From assembly GCA_949825065.1 (NCBI GenBank), contig OX463842.1:1681501-1745500 (forward strand): DNA of 64,000 nt, in the 5' to 3' direction. This document shows positions 23,236 to 34,159 of the stretch, piece after piece. The notes beneath the pieces are model-generated. The model was given only the letters and a program-made list of their open reading frames with translations, was not told the origin of the DNA and ran no database searches. This DNA is from Odontocerum albicorne (lineage: Eukaryota > Arthropoda > Insecta > Trichoptera > Odontoceridae). How positions within the stretch are numbered: position 1 is the first letter of the stretch; every line of letters begins with the position of its first letter. A program made the position numbers and the translations under genes.

Positions 23236-24155
23236 ATTATATTTTTATTCGATAGTAAGGAATCTGTTGTATTTATTTATTGAGTCCGGCAATTAATTTG
23301 CATTACTTTAATCCTTCGGAAATGGGATCGATAATAGAAGAATAACGTTTATTATTTTTAAAATTTTAAACATGGACGTTATGCGTTTCTAATGTCACTC
23401 GATGTTTACCAAATATGAGACGATTAAACTACTTCTGGACAATCAGTGCAGCGTTGGTTTAAAAAATAATAGGAATGGAGATTAAATCTTAAAGATGAAA
23501 ATGGTCGAGGACGTCCTGCTACTGTTGAAAACTATAAATTGAAATTTCCTTAAAAGCATGCAACAAACAGTACGCGTAAAATGCACAAGAATTGGATGCA
23601 GGTGCCGCTGCGATTTCTATACATTTAATGCAAATTTGATAGGTGAGTAAAATTGATAAATAGGGGCCACGTGAACTTAATGGTAACCAAAAAAGTCCCT
23701 TCAAAGTGTATTTTTCGTTTCTAATGCTTAATCTCAATGACCTATTCCTGAATTGTAACGAAAAATTGACCCATTATGAACCCCGTTTTTAACTTTTCAT
23801 GCACTTCAATTGTAATTTATGGCAGAAAAATCAATAACAGGGAACCAACAGAAAATATATTTAAAGAATTTTGAGATTCTGATTCGCCTGAGTTTTATTC
23901 TATAGAAATATAAAAAAAAGTTGTTTCTTGATAAAAATATCTAGAATCAAATGGCTTTTACTTTGATTAATAAAATTCATTTACTCTAAATATGTTCGAT
24001 TATGGTTAAAGGGGTCACTATTTAAACAAACCCCTGCTTATTTATTTAAAAAGTATTTTATTATTTATTTTTTTCTAGTTCGGGTGAGTTTATTGATATA
24101 AAGTAATTTTTTCTTACCAATCAGATCATCATTCATACTTTAAACTGCTCAATCC
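23236..24155. other. AT-rich intergenic DNA
   Basis: No gene seen. Possible decayed transposon DNA around 23400-23560 (a stretch reading RWSLN...GRGRPA on the plus strand), too weak to name. Confidence 0.4.
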
Positions 24156-24161
24156 ATGACA

Positions 24162-24758
24162 CCTTTCCTTTCCTGTGCTAAAAAATCCGCGCGTTCCGGT
24201 GTTGTATATTCAATACACATGCAAAAATGAGCGATTTAAAATCAGAAAAATAAGATAATTCATAGCCAATCGCTCAAATTAATTAACTTTGAAGTCAAAA
24301 GTGATAATAATTGAAATTTAATTGCTGAAAACATGAAAAAAACATCGGCCGACGTTCACAAAACGGGCGAAGCGACCACTTCAAATGTATGCCCGAAAGC
24401 TACTGAAGCGAGTGAACTGAGATTCTATTTCTTGCGTTCCCATAAACCGAAGTAGAGTGAGAGTGAGACGTGAATAGCTTCGCTTCTTCACCCATAGCGG
24501 TTTTTTTAGAATGAATATACCTACGTCACACACTGGCACATGTTTGATTGTATTGATGAGTTTATTCCCGATTTTAACGAAATATCTCTGATGTGGCCGA
24601 TAAGTGCTAATTATTATTAATATTATTTTTTCCATTCAATGCGTAAATGTATTACGGAGGAATACCTAAAATCTGAACCCAGTATTTATTATATTTATAG
24701 AGATATTAAAGTTTTTAGAAGCAATGTGTGCTAGTTACACATCACAGAGAAGAAAGGG
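24162..24758 (+). mobile_element. piggyBac-like TTAA MITE, copy 3
   Basis: Full-length match to 20873-21476. The right end keeps TTAA (24759-24762); the left flank reads gaca, so that target copy has mutated. Non-coding. Confidence 0.88.
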
Positions 24759-24762
24759 TTAA

Positions 24763-25195
24763 AAATACTTTTGTTTTACGTTATTAAAATAAAAAAAAGC
24801 ACTGAGAAATGTTATATATGACTAATCTCAATAATAGATAAAGTAGAGGACAGGAATCCGTTCAAGGGTAAGAATGAGAAGGAAATAGAAATAGAAATGG
24901 ATGAAAGGATATTTTGATTGATGTAAACCTTGTTTAATTCTCCCTTAAATATAAAAAAAGTATGGTGTGCATCTGCTAAATATTCGATGTTGGCTCCACA
25001 GTTCCAAGTTGAGTGAACTGCAAATGTAGTGTTATGTGTTGGTTTATAAAGGAGCCTCTTATCGCTTGATCGAAGAAAACGTCTTTTTTTAAATTGAAAC
25101 ATGGAGTTACGTGATTTATGATTTGTATCACAATTCCGTTGTAAATAGTATACGAGTTACCTCGTTGGTTGATTCGATTTAGCTATTTATTTCAA
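24763..25195. other. Intergenic DNA, no gene seen
   Basis: No recognisable feature in about 430 bp. Confidence 0.45.
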
Positions 25196-25199
25196 ACAC

Positions 25200-25395
25200 G
25201 CTCTATACGAAAAAGAATGTTCGGGTGATTGTCCGTCTTCGTGGGATTTGTGAGCATATGCTCACGTATGCGTTTATAGATTTCGTGGTGATGAATAGTC
25301 ATTTGAATGATTCATGGGAACATGTGACTTGTTTATTTTACTTTTGTCTGGTTGGTTGGAAGAGATTGCCATCTGGCAATAAGCCCGTCAGTTAA
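25200..25395 (+). mobile_element. LINE family G 3' UTR end
   Basis: Matches 46755-46980 over its length: 'aatgttcgggtgattgtccg', 'gcatatgctcacgtatg', then the ttggttggaagagattgcc tail. 5' truncated. The tail is shared with the SINE family. Confidence 0.8.
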
Positions 25396-25404
25396 ATAAA
25401 TAAG

Positions 25405-25560
25405 AAGACTAACTTCGTTGCCTAGTTGGTAAGTCACCTGTCTTCCGAACCCGGGGGCTGCGAATTCAATTCGTATTCGACTTTTTAATATATTTTTTGT
25501 TGGTATGAAGAGATTGCCATATGGTAATACACCCGCCAAGCTATACTGTGCACAACAAAA
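25405..25560 (+). mobile_element. SINE, body deleted
   Basis: Head 'ttgcctagttggtaagtcac' with a decayed B-box (attcaattcgt), then directly a shortened body and the tail (gaagagattgccat, acccgccaa). It lies immediately after a LINE G 3' end. Confidence 0.7.
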
Positions 25561-25600
25561 GTATTATATAATCTACTCTTAATAAAATTCAAATTGTTGA

Positions 25601-25821
25601 CTATAGTTCAGAAAATCTAGGATGAGTCCTGTGACAGCTCACAAATTTGCCCCAATACGACCTTTTGTTATGTATTTACCTAAATAACTTGCTATTTATT
25701 AGAATTGAGGCTTATATTAAAGTTGATAAAATAATTAAAATTACTGAACATCGTTACAAGGTTGTATTGGGGCAAATTTGTGAGCTGTCACAGGACTCAT
25801 CCTAGAATTTCCGAACTATAG
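25601..25821. mobile_element. Palindromic MITE with about 66-bp terminal inverted repeats
   Basis: The left arm contains 'gatgagtcctgtgacagctc', the right arm its complement, with only a few differences. The termini read ctatagttc, consistent with a TA target. A spacer of about 90 bp has no ORF. Probably a Tc1/mariner-type MITE, but no related autonomous copy is present. Confidence 0.8.
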
Positions 25822-25841
25822 TTTCTTACAAAATTAAAAAT

Positions 25842-27275
25842 GTTTATTTTTATTATAACTAATGTCAGGTACTTATTTTTGAGATGTTCCTTGAGCTGAG
25901 GCAAATAGTTTATTTCCTTTTTATTATAACTAATGTCAGGTACTTATTTTAGAGATGTTCGTTGAGCTGGCCCAAATAGTTTCTTTCCTTTTTATTATAA
26001 GTAATGTCAGGTACTTATTTTTGAGATGTTCCTTGAGCTGAGGCAAATAGTTTCTTTCCTTTTTATTATAACTAATGTCAGGTACTTATTTTTTAGATGT
26101 TCCTTGAGCTGAGGCAAATAGTTTCTTTCCTTTTTATTATAACTAATGTCAGGTACTTATTTTTGAGATGTTCCTTGAGCTGAGGCAAATAGTTTCTTTC
26201 CTTTTTATTATAACTAATGTCAGGTACTTATTTTTTAGATGTTCCTTGAGCTGAGGCAAATAGTTTCTTTCCTTTTTATTATAACTAATGTCAGGTACTT
26301 ATTTTTGAGATGTTCCTTGAGCTGAGGCAAATAGTTTCTTTCCTTTTTATTATAACTAATGTCAGGTACTTATTTTTGAGATGTTCCTTGAGCTGAGGCA
26401 AATAGTTTCTTTCCTTTTTATTATAACTAATGTCAGGTACTTATTTTTTAGATGTTCCTTGAGCTGAGGCAAATAGTTTCTTTCCTTTTTATTATAACTA
26501 ATGTCAGGTACTTATTTTTTAGATGTTCCTTGAGCTGAGGCAAATAGTTTCTTTCCTTTTTATTATAAGTAATGTCAGGTACTTATTTTTGAGATGTTCC
26601 TTGAGCTGAGGCAAACAGTTTCTTTCCTTTTTATTATAACTAATGTCAGGTACTTATTTTTTAGATGTTCCTTGAGCTGAGGCAAATAGTTTCTTTCCTT
26701 TTTATTATAACTAATGTCAGGTACTTATTTTTGAGATGTTCCTTGAGCTGAGGCAAATAGTTTCTTTCCTTTTTATTATAACTAATGTCAGGTACTTATT
26801 TTTGAGATGTTCCTTGAGCTGAGGCAAATAGTTTCTTTCCTTTTTATTATAACTAATGTCAGGTACTTATTTTTGAGATGTTCGTTGAGCTGAGGCAAAT
26901 AGTTTCTTTCCTTTTTATTATAACTAAACTAATGTCAGGTACTTATTTTTTAGATGTTCCTTGAGCTGAGGCCAATAGTCTCTTTCCTTTTTATTATAAC
27001 TAATGTCAGGTACTTATTTTTGAGATGTTCCTTGAGCTGAGGCAAATAGTTTCTTTCCTTTTTATTATAACTAATGTCAGGTACTTATTTTTGAGATGTT
27101 CCTTGAGCTGAGGCAAATAGTTTATTTCCTTTTTATTATAACTAATGTCAGGTACTTATTTTTTAGATGTTCCTTGAGCAGAGGCAAATAGTTTCTTTCC
27201 TTTTTATTATAACTAATGTTAGGTACTTATTTTTGAGATGTTCCTTGAGCTGGCCCAAATAGTTTCTTTCCTTTT
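25842..27275. repeat. 71-bp minisatellite (about 20 copies) just upstream of the CFAP99-like gene
   Basis: Unit of 71 bp containing 'actaatgtcaggtacttatt' and 'tccttgagctgaggcaaata'. A G/T variant (ttgagatg or tttagatg) alternates irregularly. One unit near 26925 carries a 5-bp duplication (ctaaactaatg). The array ends about 105 bp before the start codon at 27379, so the promoter and any 5' UTR lie in or beside it. Confidence 0.97.
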
Positions 27276-27368
27276 TCAAAATATGTTTTTATAAACTTTT
27301 GTTTCTTCCAAAAGTTGAATTGTCAACATTTAAACAAGATCACTGTGAATCACAACGTGTTTTCTTTA

Positions 27369-27395
27369 ATGTCAACAAATGTCTATATTATTTAA
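27369..27395 (+). promoter_or_regulatory. Short upstream ORF overlapping the CFAP99-like start
   Basis: An ATG ten bases before the gene's ATG, in another frame, opens eight codons and then TAA, spanning the main start. If transcription begins upstream, scanning ribosomes would meet it first and main-frame initiation could be reduced. Its use is inference. Confidence 0.4.
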
Positions 27396-29193
27396 TATTG
27401 AGACAATCAAAAGATTGATCCACCATTGCACAAAGTACGAAAAGTTGGATCATATTGCTCCGCACGAATATGCCAAGACACTATTGGATAAATCTAAAGA
27501 TGACATCAATTTGACGCATCTTATAGAAATGTTTATAGAATTCTACAAAAACGATATATTTCTCGAATTACTCTGCAAGAATATTTCGAAGAAACTTCAA
27601 AAAATTGAAATGCGTTATATGAAAATAATTATATATGGAGTTCTTTTTCGATTTGAAGAATATTGCTTTAGAAAATACTTCTTCAACATAGAATTAATTA
27701 TCGGCAAAAAAGTCATGAAATTAATAGTTGATTTCTTGAAAAAAGTTGACGTCATTGTGATTATCAAAAGGTTTGGACAGTTTACATACGACATAAAACA
27801 CGTTAATGAAAATATTTTGGCCCCATTAATAAAAAATCTGGCTTGCATACAAGAAGTTCTAAAGGATTATGAAACTTTTCAAAAATTAGAAGCTATGAAA
27901 AATATAAAGAAGCCTACCGTACCTGTAAATTTAAAAGTTCTCAATCGACCAACACGGAAGAAAAGGGAAAAAGCTACCGAGACCAAAGATAGTTCGACAG
28001 AAATGTTAAAAAAATCTGATTTCAAAGCAGAAGTGGGCACGTTGACTAATGCCGAAACTCACGAGAAAAATTTAAAATTTATTTCAAAGTTGCATAAAGC
28101 GCAAGCCGAACTTCATTTAAGAGAAGCTCACAATTTAACGGGCACATATGCAGAAACAAGTAAGTCGGAAAATTATCAGAATACTTTGATAAATATTGAA
28201 TTAGAAAGATGTCGACCACCAAAAGTTGTTTTAAATATGCCGAAATTTTCTCAAACACCAACGCCAGTAAAAACAACAGTTTCTTCACTTTTAAGATTCA
28301 GTTCTAGAATTATAAAGGAACAAGAAAATGAAATAAAGTGGATCGAAACACTTTGTACGGGAACATTTGATTCAGCATCTATGGACAAACTTACTCAGCA
28401 AAAAAGAATTCAAGAAGAAAAAGAAAATATTAGTCGCATTGAAAGGAAACATTTGCAAGGTCTTATGTCGAGAGAAGATGCGATTATCGCTAAAGAAAAT
28501 TTACTCAAAAAAAATAAAGAAAAATACGACAGCTTTCTCAATGAAAGGCATGAATGGGAAAAAAAGTTAGAAAATTGGAAAATGAAAGAACAGGACAGAA
28601 TAAAAATAATATTCGATAACACCCACGAAATTGATAAAGCTGTTATTGAAGCGAAAGAAGAATCTCAAAATAAGAAAAGGGAAATAGCGCAAGAACTTAA
28701 AGAACAAAGTGAAATAATAAAAGTAAATAAAATGAAGAAGAAACAACATGAATTAATTAAGAAAATACAGACGATAAAAGAAATAAAAGCATTTCAAGCT
28801 TTGGCTAAAGCCGCAAATCAAGAAAAAATATTTGATTTTACAGAAACAAACGGAATAGGGTTGATGTGCGAAATGTCTTTAGCAGAATTAAAAGAAAGAT
28901 TGGCTTTCCTTCAAGTTGAAATTAAGGAAGATCTTGAAAATAAAAAGAAAAATGTGGAACAACTCAGAGAAAATTCTAAAGCGAAAGAAGTGAGAGCTCG
29001 TAATATTATCAATGAATACTTAGAAGAAAAGAAAAAAATTGCTTCGAAACAAACAATTGGGTTTAAACCATCTGTCAATAAATTAGACGAGGAAATTGTT
29101 ACGCTTAGATTGCAGTTAGAAGAGAAACGAAAACTGAGACAGCAATTAAGTCAAGAAAATCAATCTAGGATTAAAGAAACGTATGTTAAATAA
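27379..29193 (+). CDS. CFAP99: CFAP99-like cilia- and flagella-associated protein
   Basis: An intact 604-codon single-exon frame, the only convincing host gene here. The N-terminal helical region (residues 1-175) contains VLFRFEEYCFRKYFF (about 88-102) and a GQFTYDIKHVNENILAPLI block. A basic linker follows with VPVNLKVLNRPTRKKR (181-196). VVLNMPK precedes a long charged coiled coil from about residue 335, with ERKHLQGLMSREDAIIAKEN. Near residues 483-512 is IFDFTETNGIGLMCEMSLAE, followed by LKERLAFLQ, which I recognise as the conserved C-terminal block of CFAP99, an axoneme-associated protein of motile cilia and sperm flagella. No signal peptide or membrane segment. The best start is the ATG at 27379; an 8-codon upstream ORF overlaps it. 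Oddities: no introns, although family members in other animals usually have several, and no AATAAA in the first 170 bp after the stop. Retrocopy or intron loss are both possible; no poly(A) tract or target duplication is visible. Testis expression is an inference. Confidence 0.82.
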   Translation: MSILFNIETIKRLIHHCTKYEKLDHIAPHEYAKTLLDKSKDDINLTHLIEMFIEFYKNDIFLELLCKNISKKLQKIEMRYMKIIIYGVLFRFEEYCFRKYFFNIELIIGKKVMKLIVDFLKKVDVIVIIKRFGQFTYDIKHVNENILAPLIKNLACIQEVLKDYETFQKLEAMKNIKKPTVPVNLKVLNRPTRKKREKATETKDSSTEMLKKSDFKAEVGTLTNAETHEKNLKFISKLHKAQAELHLREAHNLTGTYAETSKSENYQNTLINIELERCRPPKVVLNMPKFSQTPTPVKTTVSSLLRFSSRIIKEQENEIKWIETLCTGTFDSASMDKLTQQKRIQEEKENISRIERKHLQGLMSREDAIIAKENLLKKNKEKYDSFLNERHEWEKKLENWKMKEQDRIKIIFDNTHEIDKAVIEAKEESQNKKREIAQELKEQSEIIKVNKMKKKQHELIKKIQTIKEIKAFQALAKAANQEKIFDFTETNGIGLMCEMSLAELKERLAFLQVEIKEDLENKKKNVEQLRENSKAKEVRARNIINEYLEEKKKIASKQTIGFKPSVNKLDEEIVTLRLQLEEKRKLRQQLSQENQSRIKETYVK

Positions 29194-29437
29194 CAACGTT
29201 TGTTAAAAACTTTCTTCTCAATCAACATCAAATGTATTTATAGTTAAATTTGAACCTTTTGGTTAATTCATAAAATAATAATCATTGTTTTGTTACTTTA
29301 ACTCTATTAGAACCCACTAAAATTGTTCAACAGTACGAAAGCGAGTTTTATTAAAATACAAATAATGAGTGTTAATAGGGTTGCAAAGTTTAATATACTA
29401 CTTTTTCTTCTTCTTCGTGTACGGTATTCAGTCCATC
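29194..29437. other. 3' flank of the CFAP99-like gene
   Basis: AT-rich, with a TATAAA-free run and near-matches such as cataaaataat at about 29270 that might serve as a polyadenylation signal. No perfect AATAAA was found. Confidence 0.35.
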
Positions 29438-29440
29438 TAA

Positions 29441-32400
29441 GAGCGTGTACAGATGAGGCGTTTTAAGATTAACCACATTTCAAATGCTTCCAGTCTGTTC
29501 ATTGCCTGGACTTTCAAGGTCCATGTTTCACAACCGTACAATAAAACAGACCACACATAGCATCTAATCATCCTCTGACGGAGTTTCAAATTTAAGCTGT
29601 CATCACAGAAGAGCGACTTCATTTTATTAAATGCAGTTCTTGCTGCCTCAATTCTGCACCTGATTTCCACATCCGGGTCGAGAGACTGCGTGAGTATGTT
29701 GCCGAGGTATCTGAATTTCTCCACCCTTTCGACGCTACGGCCGTTCAAACGCAACACTGACCCACTGCAATCCAACCGCCCGAATGTCATCCACTTGGTT
29801 TTACTGACATTTATTGTAAGACCCACTCTTTCACCGGACTCGTCAACAAGATTAAGAAGGTCCTGGAGATCATTGACGCTTTCGGCTAGTAAAACGGTGT
29901 CATCCGCATATCTGATATTGTTTATCATAACGCCATTAATCTTCAAACCTTTATCGGTGCTGCTGAGGGATCTTTTAAAGACATGGTCAGAATATAAATT
30001 GAATAACAATGGAGACAGGATACAACCCTGTCTTACGCCTCGTTGGACAGCAATTGCATTCGAATTCTCGCATCCCTGTCTTATTTCGGCTGTCTGGAAC
30101 CAGTAGAGGTTCTTAATAAAATTCAGATCTTTAGTATCAATGTTGCAATCGGCAAGCATTCTCATTCAGTCAGTATGTCTTACCCTGTCAAATGCCTTCT
30201 CGTAGTCAATAAAGCATGCAACTACTTCCTTTCTTTGATCTCGACACTTTTGTATTAATACGTTTACAGCCAATAGTGCTTCACGTGTTCCAAACGCATT
30301 CCTGAAGCCAAATTGAGTATGGTCCAAGTCCCGCTCACATTTACTACGTATTCTGGCATGAATTATCTTAAGAAACAGTTTCAAGACATGGCTCATAAGA
30401 CTAATCAATCTGTAATCTCCGCATTTTTTAGGGTGTTGCTTTTTAGGTAACGTCACAAAGGTGGATTTCAACCAGTCTTGGGGTAAATTCCCCGTGTCAT
30501 ATATTGCGTTAAAAAATTTCAATAGATAGTCAATGTTGTCATCATCAATAAGCTTCAACACCTCGACTGGGATGCTGTCCGGGCCGCATGCTTTACGGTT
30601 GTCCGAAGTCTGTATCGCATGAAGAACTTCAGATTTTATTATTGGTGGTCCATATAAATCTGCGGAAATATCGGAATCAGGTTTATTATCTTTAAATGCA
30701 TCATAGATGTATTTTTCCCATGTTTGCAAAATTTCTTTATCACCCAATATAAGTTTGTTGGAGTCGTCGACCAAACATGATGGAGTACTCTTTCTCGCAG
30801 TACCTTTCATTTCTTTGAGTTTCTTGTGTAGCTTAAATGCGTTGTGGCTACGGTTATACATTTCCAGTTCCTCACACTGTGACTTCATCCACTCCTCCTT
30901 AGCCTTCTTCACTTCATTCCTTATTGTCCTTTGTAATCTTTTATATTGTGTCTCTTTATTTTTGTATTTACGCCTTTCGTCCATCAAGTTCAGGATGCGA
31001 TCTGCCATCCAATTCTTCTTTCTTATTTGTCTATCAGCCTTCAAATGAGTCTCACAAGCTTTACAAAGGATGTCTTTGAATCCATCCCACTGCGCTTGTA
31101 TTTCTACAGATGGATCACGAGGGAGTTGTCTTATCCCATTGTTGATTGCCGGCGAGACCTCACCTCTGACTACATCAACCTGTAACTTTGACATGTCCGT
31201 TCGAGTTGACGGTTTGGGCCTCTTTATTTTCTTTAAACTCAGTTCGACGTTGGCCACCAATGGCACATGGTCAGATCCAATGTCAGCACCAGGGTATGTA
31301 ACAACCCTTTTTACAGAATTTCTGTATCGTTGGTCCACCAAGATATAATCAATTTGGTTTCTCACGATATCATATATAGTTCCATCTTGAGGTGACTTCC
31401 AGGTATACAACCTCCTTTTTGGAAGCTCAAACCAGGTATTCATTGCAACAAGGTTTCTCTCCTGGCAGAACTCGTACAATCATTCACCCCTTTGATTACA
31501 TACACCCAATCCATGTTCGCCAACTATATAAGAGTGACGGCCATTACCAATCTTGGCGTTAAAATCTCCAATGACAAAGTTGATTTCACCTCCCTTTAAA
31601 CTCTTCAGTGTATTGGTCAGTGATTCATAAAAAGCCTCCACATCACTGTCGTATCTTATCTCCGATGTTGGCGCATATACTTGTATGATGTTAATGTTGG
31701 TTGGTTGGCAGTGCAGCTGGAGCAAGACTATTCTATCAGATATAGGAACAAAGCTTTTGACAAATTTCACATAGTCTTTCATGACGAATACAGCGACTCC
31801 ATTTCTGCGGTTTCTATCCTGTGGATCACTTCCTGAGTAATATAAATTTCCCTTCTCGTGTTGGTGTACGCCATTTCCCGTCCATCTCAGCTCACCGACA
31901 CCGAGAACACCAACATTCAATCTCTCCATCTCCTGTATCGTGTTGTCCAGTTTGCCAGCATACAAACTCCTCACGTTCCACGTTCCTATTCTCAATTGCG
32001 ATTTCACTATTTTGAGCCGGGAGATTCTTCGCACCCCCTGCCCACTGAAGGGCTGCCCGGGACTAGGGGCCATTGTTGTGTTCCTCGCCATAGTGAATTT
32101 CATTGTTGCCATAGTGAATTTCATCGGGCCATTGCTGTGTTCCTCGCCATAGTATATATGTAAATATATTTTAGGAGTTCATAATAAGCTTCAGAATAGC
32201 ATAAATTCCAATGATCGGCACATGTCTTCTTTTCATTAAGGAATTAAAATAATGTCCATAATTAAGGCATTACAAAAAAACGTATGCATAAAAAAAACTT
32301 TTAATGGTAGGGCGCGGTCAGAGAGAATTGTATTTAAATGGTTTTACCATGTTTTAAAAGCGTTCACAAGGAGATATTTTTAATCAAGAAAAAATTTGTA

Positions 32401-32498
32401 CTACAAAAATAACGCCTCACCTGGACGTGACAAAAATAACGCGCGATTCGAGTAGCGCGTTTCGAATCGCGCGTAAAACGCCTCATGTGGACACGCTC
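29441..32498. mobile_element. Harbinger-like TIR-bounded composite enclosing a LINE
   Basis: The left end (gagcgtgtacagatgaggcg at 29441) recurs inverted at the right (32474-32498) with 23 of 25 matches. TAA flanks both sides (29438-29440 and 32499-32501), the 3-bp target typical of PIF/Harbinger elements. The right subterminal region (about 32300-32475) holds another degenerate copy of the TIR motif near 32424-32444 and a palindrome rich in cgcgcgatt. Only about 30 bp of left subterminal DNA remains before LINE sequence. So either a MITE received the LINE and then lost DNA, or a TIR pair captured it. No DNA-transposon ORF is present. Confidence 0.65.
29470..32124 (-). pseudogene. LINE family C (RTE-like) endonuclease-reverse transcriptase, broken by two TGA codons
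   Basis: One continuous minus-strand frame of about 880 codons with in-frame TGA codons at 31480-31482 and 30166-30168. The endonuclease part begins near residue 46 (IGTWNVRSLYAGK), with DFNAKIG and, after the first stop, NQIDYILVD and GSDHVPL (the SDH catalytic block). The reverse transcriptase follows: LPKKQHPKKCGDYRLISL, QFGFRNAFGTREA, FIDYEKAFDRV, then after the second stop RGVRQGCILSPLLFN and IRYADDTVLLAES with the YADD core. It ends at RLEAFEMW, where the family normally continues; the 3' end is lost at the left TIR. Both TGAs are one C-to-T change from CGA, consistent with decay at CpG. Proteins of this kind are often mislabelled craniofacial development protein 2-like. Nearly whole 5' end, missing 3' end: the reverse of ordinary LINE truncation. 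Confidence 0.9.
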
Positions 32499-32501
32499 TA
32501 A

Positions 32502-32704
32502 CGTTAGCAATCTTTATTTGAAAAAAAAAATCTCCGTTTTGACGGCACACAACAACTTCTTAACTGTCTGTATGCCTGTCCATTCGCGAATGTTGCGAAA
32601 CCAATGTAAGCTGCTTCTACAGATTCCGTGTATACCTTCAATTTTGCAATATTAAAATTAGGAAGTTGTATTTTTCTCCTCTTAATATATTTATTTAACT
32701 CTTC
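32502..32704. other. Intergenic DNA, no gene seen
   Basis: Short unassigned stretch between the composite and a LINE G copy. Confidence 0.4.
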
Positions 32705-33115
32705 ATTGCAAATACTCGTACAATCTGGCGGGTTTATTTAATACTGGCGGGTGGCAATCTTTTTCAATCAACCAGACAAATTTAAATAAAGCACGTTATA
32801 TGGTTGCAAAAAAATATTCAAATGATTATTCATCTTTATGAAATTTATTGACATGTACATATATATTTAAGTAAAAATGAGATATCATTAATCAATGGGA
32901 AAGGAAGGGATGTTGGAGAAGAAAGAAAAATCAGGAATGAAATACGTTATGTTACTGACTAGAAACGAGTTTTTTCCAGTCGCTTCTTAAAGCATGGGAA
33001 TGACGGAGTGAGTCCAGATTCTCGTTGTATGGACAGTAAAGGACTACGTAAAAAAGAGCATTGCACTGAAAAGGCCAAACAATATTTGTCTGACAGTGGC
33101 GCGAGTCCATGATCA
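32705..33115 (-). mobile_element. LINE family G 3' end (minus strand)
   Basis: Inverted match to 46545-46980: a degraded ORF2 end (the LTPSFPCFKKRLEK-like stretch near 32980-33020), then the UTR and the ggttgattgaaaaagattgcc tail. A TACTCGTA at 32713-32720 interrupts 'attgcaa-TA-caatctggcggg', which the 46320 region shows without the insert. Confidence 0.75.
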
Positions 33116-33324
33116 GGAAGGCGCTGAAAATTTTAGGGTAAAGTAAGAAAGGGGGGCGGAACAGTTAAGGAAATTATATTGTATAATAGAAATAGTATGT
33201 GAAGCGTCTATTTTTCACGTTTAACCGGTTCAGCGCTTTCTGTTGTTATGAAGTGATAAGATCGTACTTTCTCAGGTTAAAAATAAATCTTAGACAAACA
33301 TTTTGAAGGCGCTGTAATTTGTTC

Positions 33325-33925
33325 AGGTGTTTCTAAATAACTTACGTAATATCTAAATAACTTACGTCCAAAATCATTCAGTTGCTTCTCCGTAATATCT
33401 CAATAACTGACGTCCAAAATCGTTCAGTTGCTTCTCCGTAATATCCAAATAACTGACGTCCAAAATCATTCAGTTGTTTCTCCGTGATATCCAAATAACT
33501 GACGTCCAAAATCGTTCAGTTGTTTTTCCGTAATATCCCAATAACTGACGTCCGAAATCGTTCAGTTGTTTCTCCGTAATATCCAAATAACGACTTCCTA
33601 AATCGTTCAGTTGTTTCTCCGTAATACCTAAACAACTGACGTCCAAAATCGTTCAGTTGTTTCTCCGTAATATCCAAATACCTGACGTCCAAAATCATTC
33701 AGTTGTTTCTCCTTAAAATCCAAATAACTGACGTCTAAAATCGTTCAGTTGTTTCTCCATAATATCCAAATAACTGACGTCCAAAGTCGTTCAGTTGTTT
33801 CTCCATAATATCCAAATAACTGACGTCCAAAATCGTTCAGTTGTTTCTCCGTATTATCCAAATAACTGACGTTCAAAATCCTTCAGTTGTTTCTCCGTAA
33901 TATCCAAATAACTGACGTCCAAAGA
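33325..33925. repeat. 46-bp minisatellite, about 13 copies
   Basis: Unit built on 'aactgacgtccaaaatcgtt' and cagttgtttctccgtaatatcc, with scattered single-base changes and a few 1-3 bp indels. Confidence 0.95.
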
Positions 33926-33984
33926 AGAGAGATTGCACAAGTAAAATTTTAGTTTTAGTAGGCAGGACTAGGCAGGTTGCACTT

Positions 33985-34150
33985 TACTATATACTTTGCT
34001 ATATTGTATTGCCTTGAGAAGATTTCTTCTCACCAACCAAAAAGGTGTTGAACAAACCTTAAGTAAATACCAGACTGGATTTTTAAAAATATGTATTCAA
34101 TTCGTAACCCCGTGTTGCAAGACAAGCGTGTTCTTAACCAAGTCATAGAT
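33985..34150 (-). mobile_element. SINE (minus strand), diverged
   Basis: Tail complement at about 34010-34040 (cttctcaccaacca), body 'cttaagtaaataccagactg', decayed B-box and A-box (cttaaccaagtcat) to about 34150. Confidence 0.6.
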
Positions 34151-34159
34151 GAGATAGTT

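Noticed and set aside
28079..28749. Minus-strand frames inside the CFAP99-like gene
   Set aside because: Antisense shadows of a lysine- and glutamate-rich coiled coil.
29240..29300. Poly(A) tract proving CFAP99-like retroposition
   Set aside because: Only AT-rich DNA with no A-run and no target duplication, so retroposition is not shown.
29437..32124. Host gene craniofacial development protein 2
   Set aside because: Endonuclease plus YADD reverse transcriptase shows it is a retrotransposon; the name is a common mislabel.
30707..32163. Several 64-113 codon plus-strand frames
   Set aside because: Shadows of the minus-strand LINE C endonuclease-reverse transcriptase frame.
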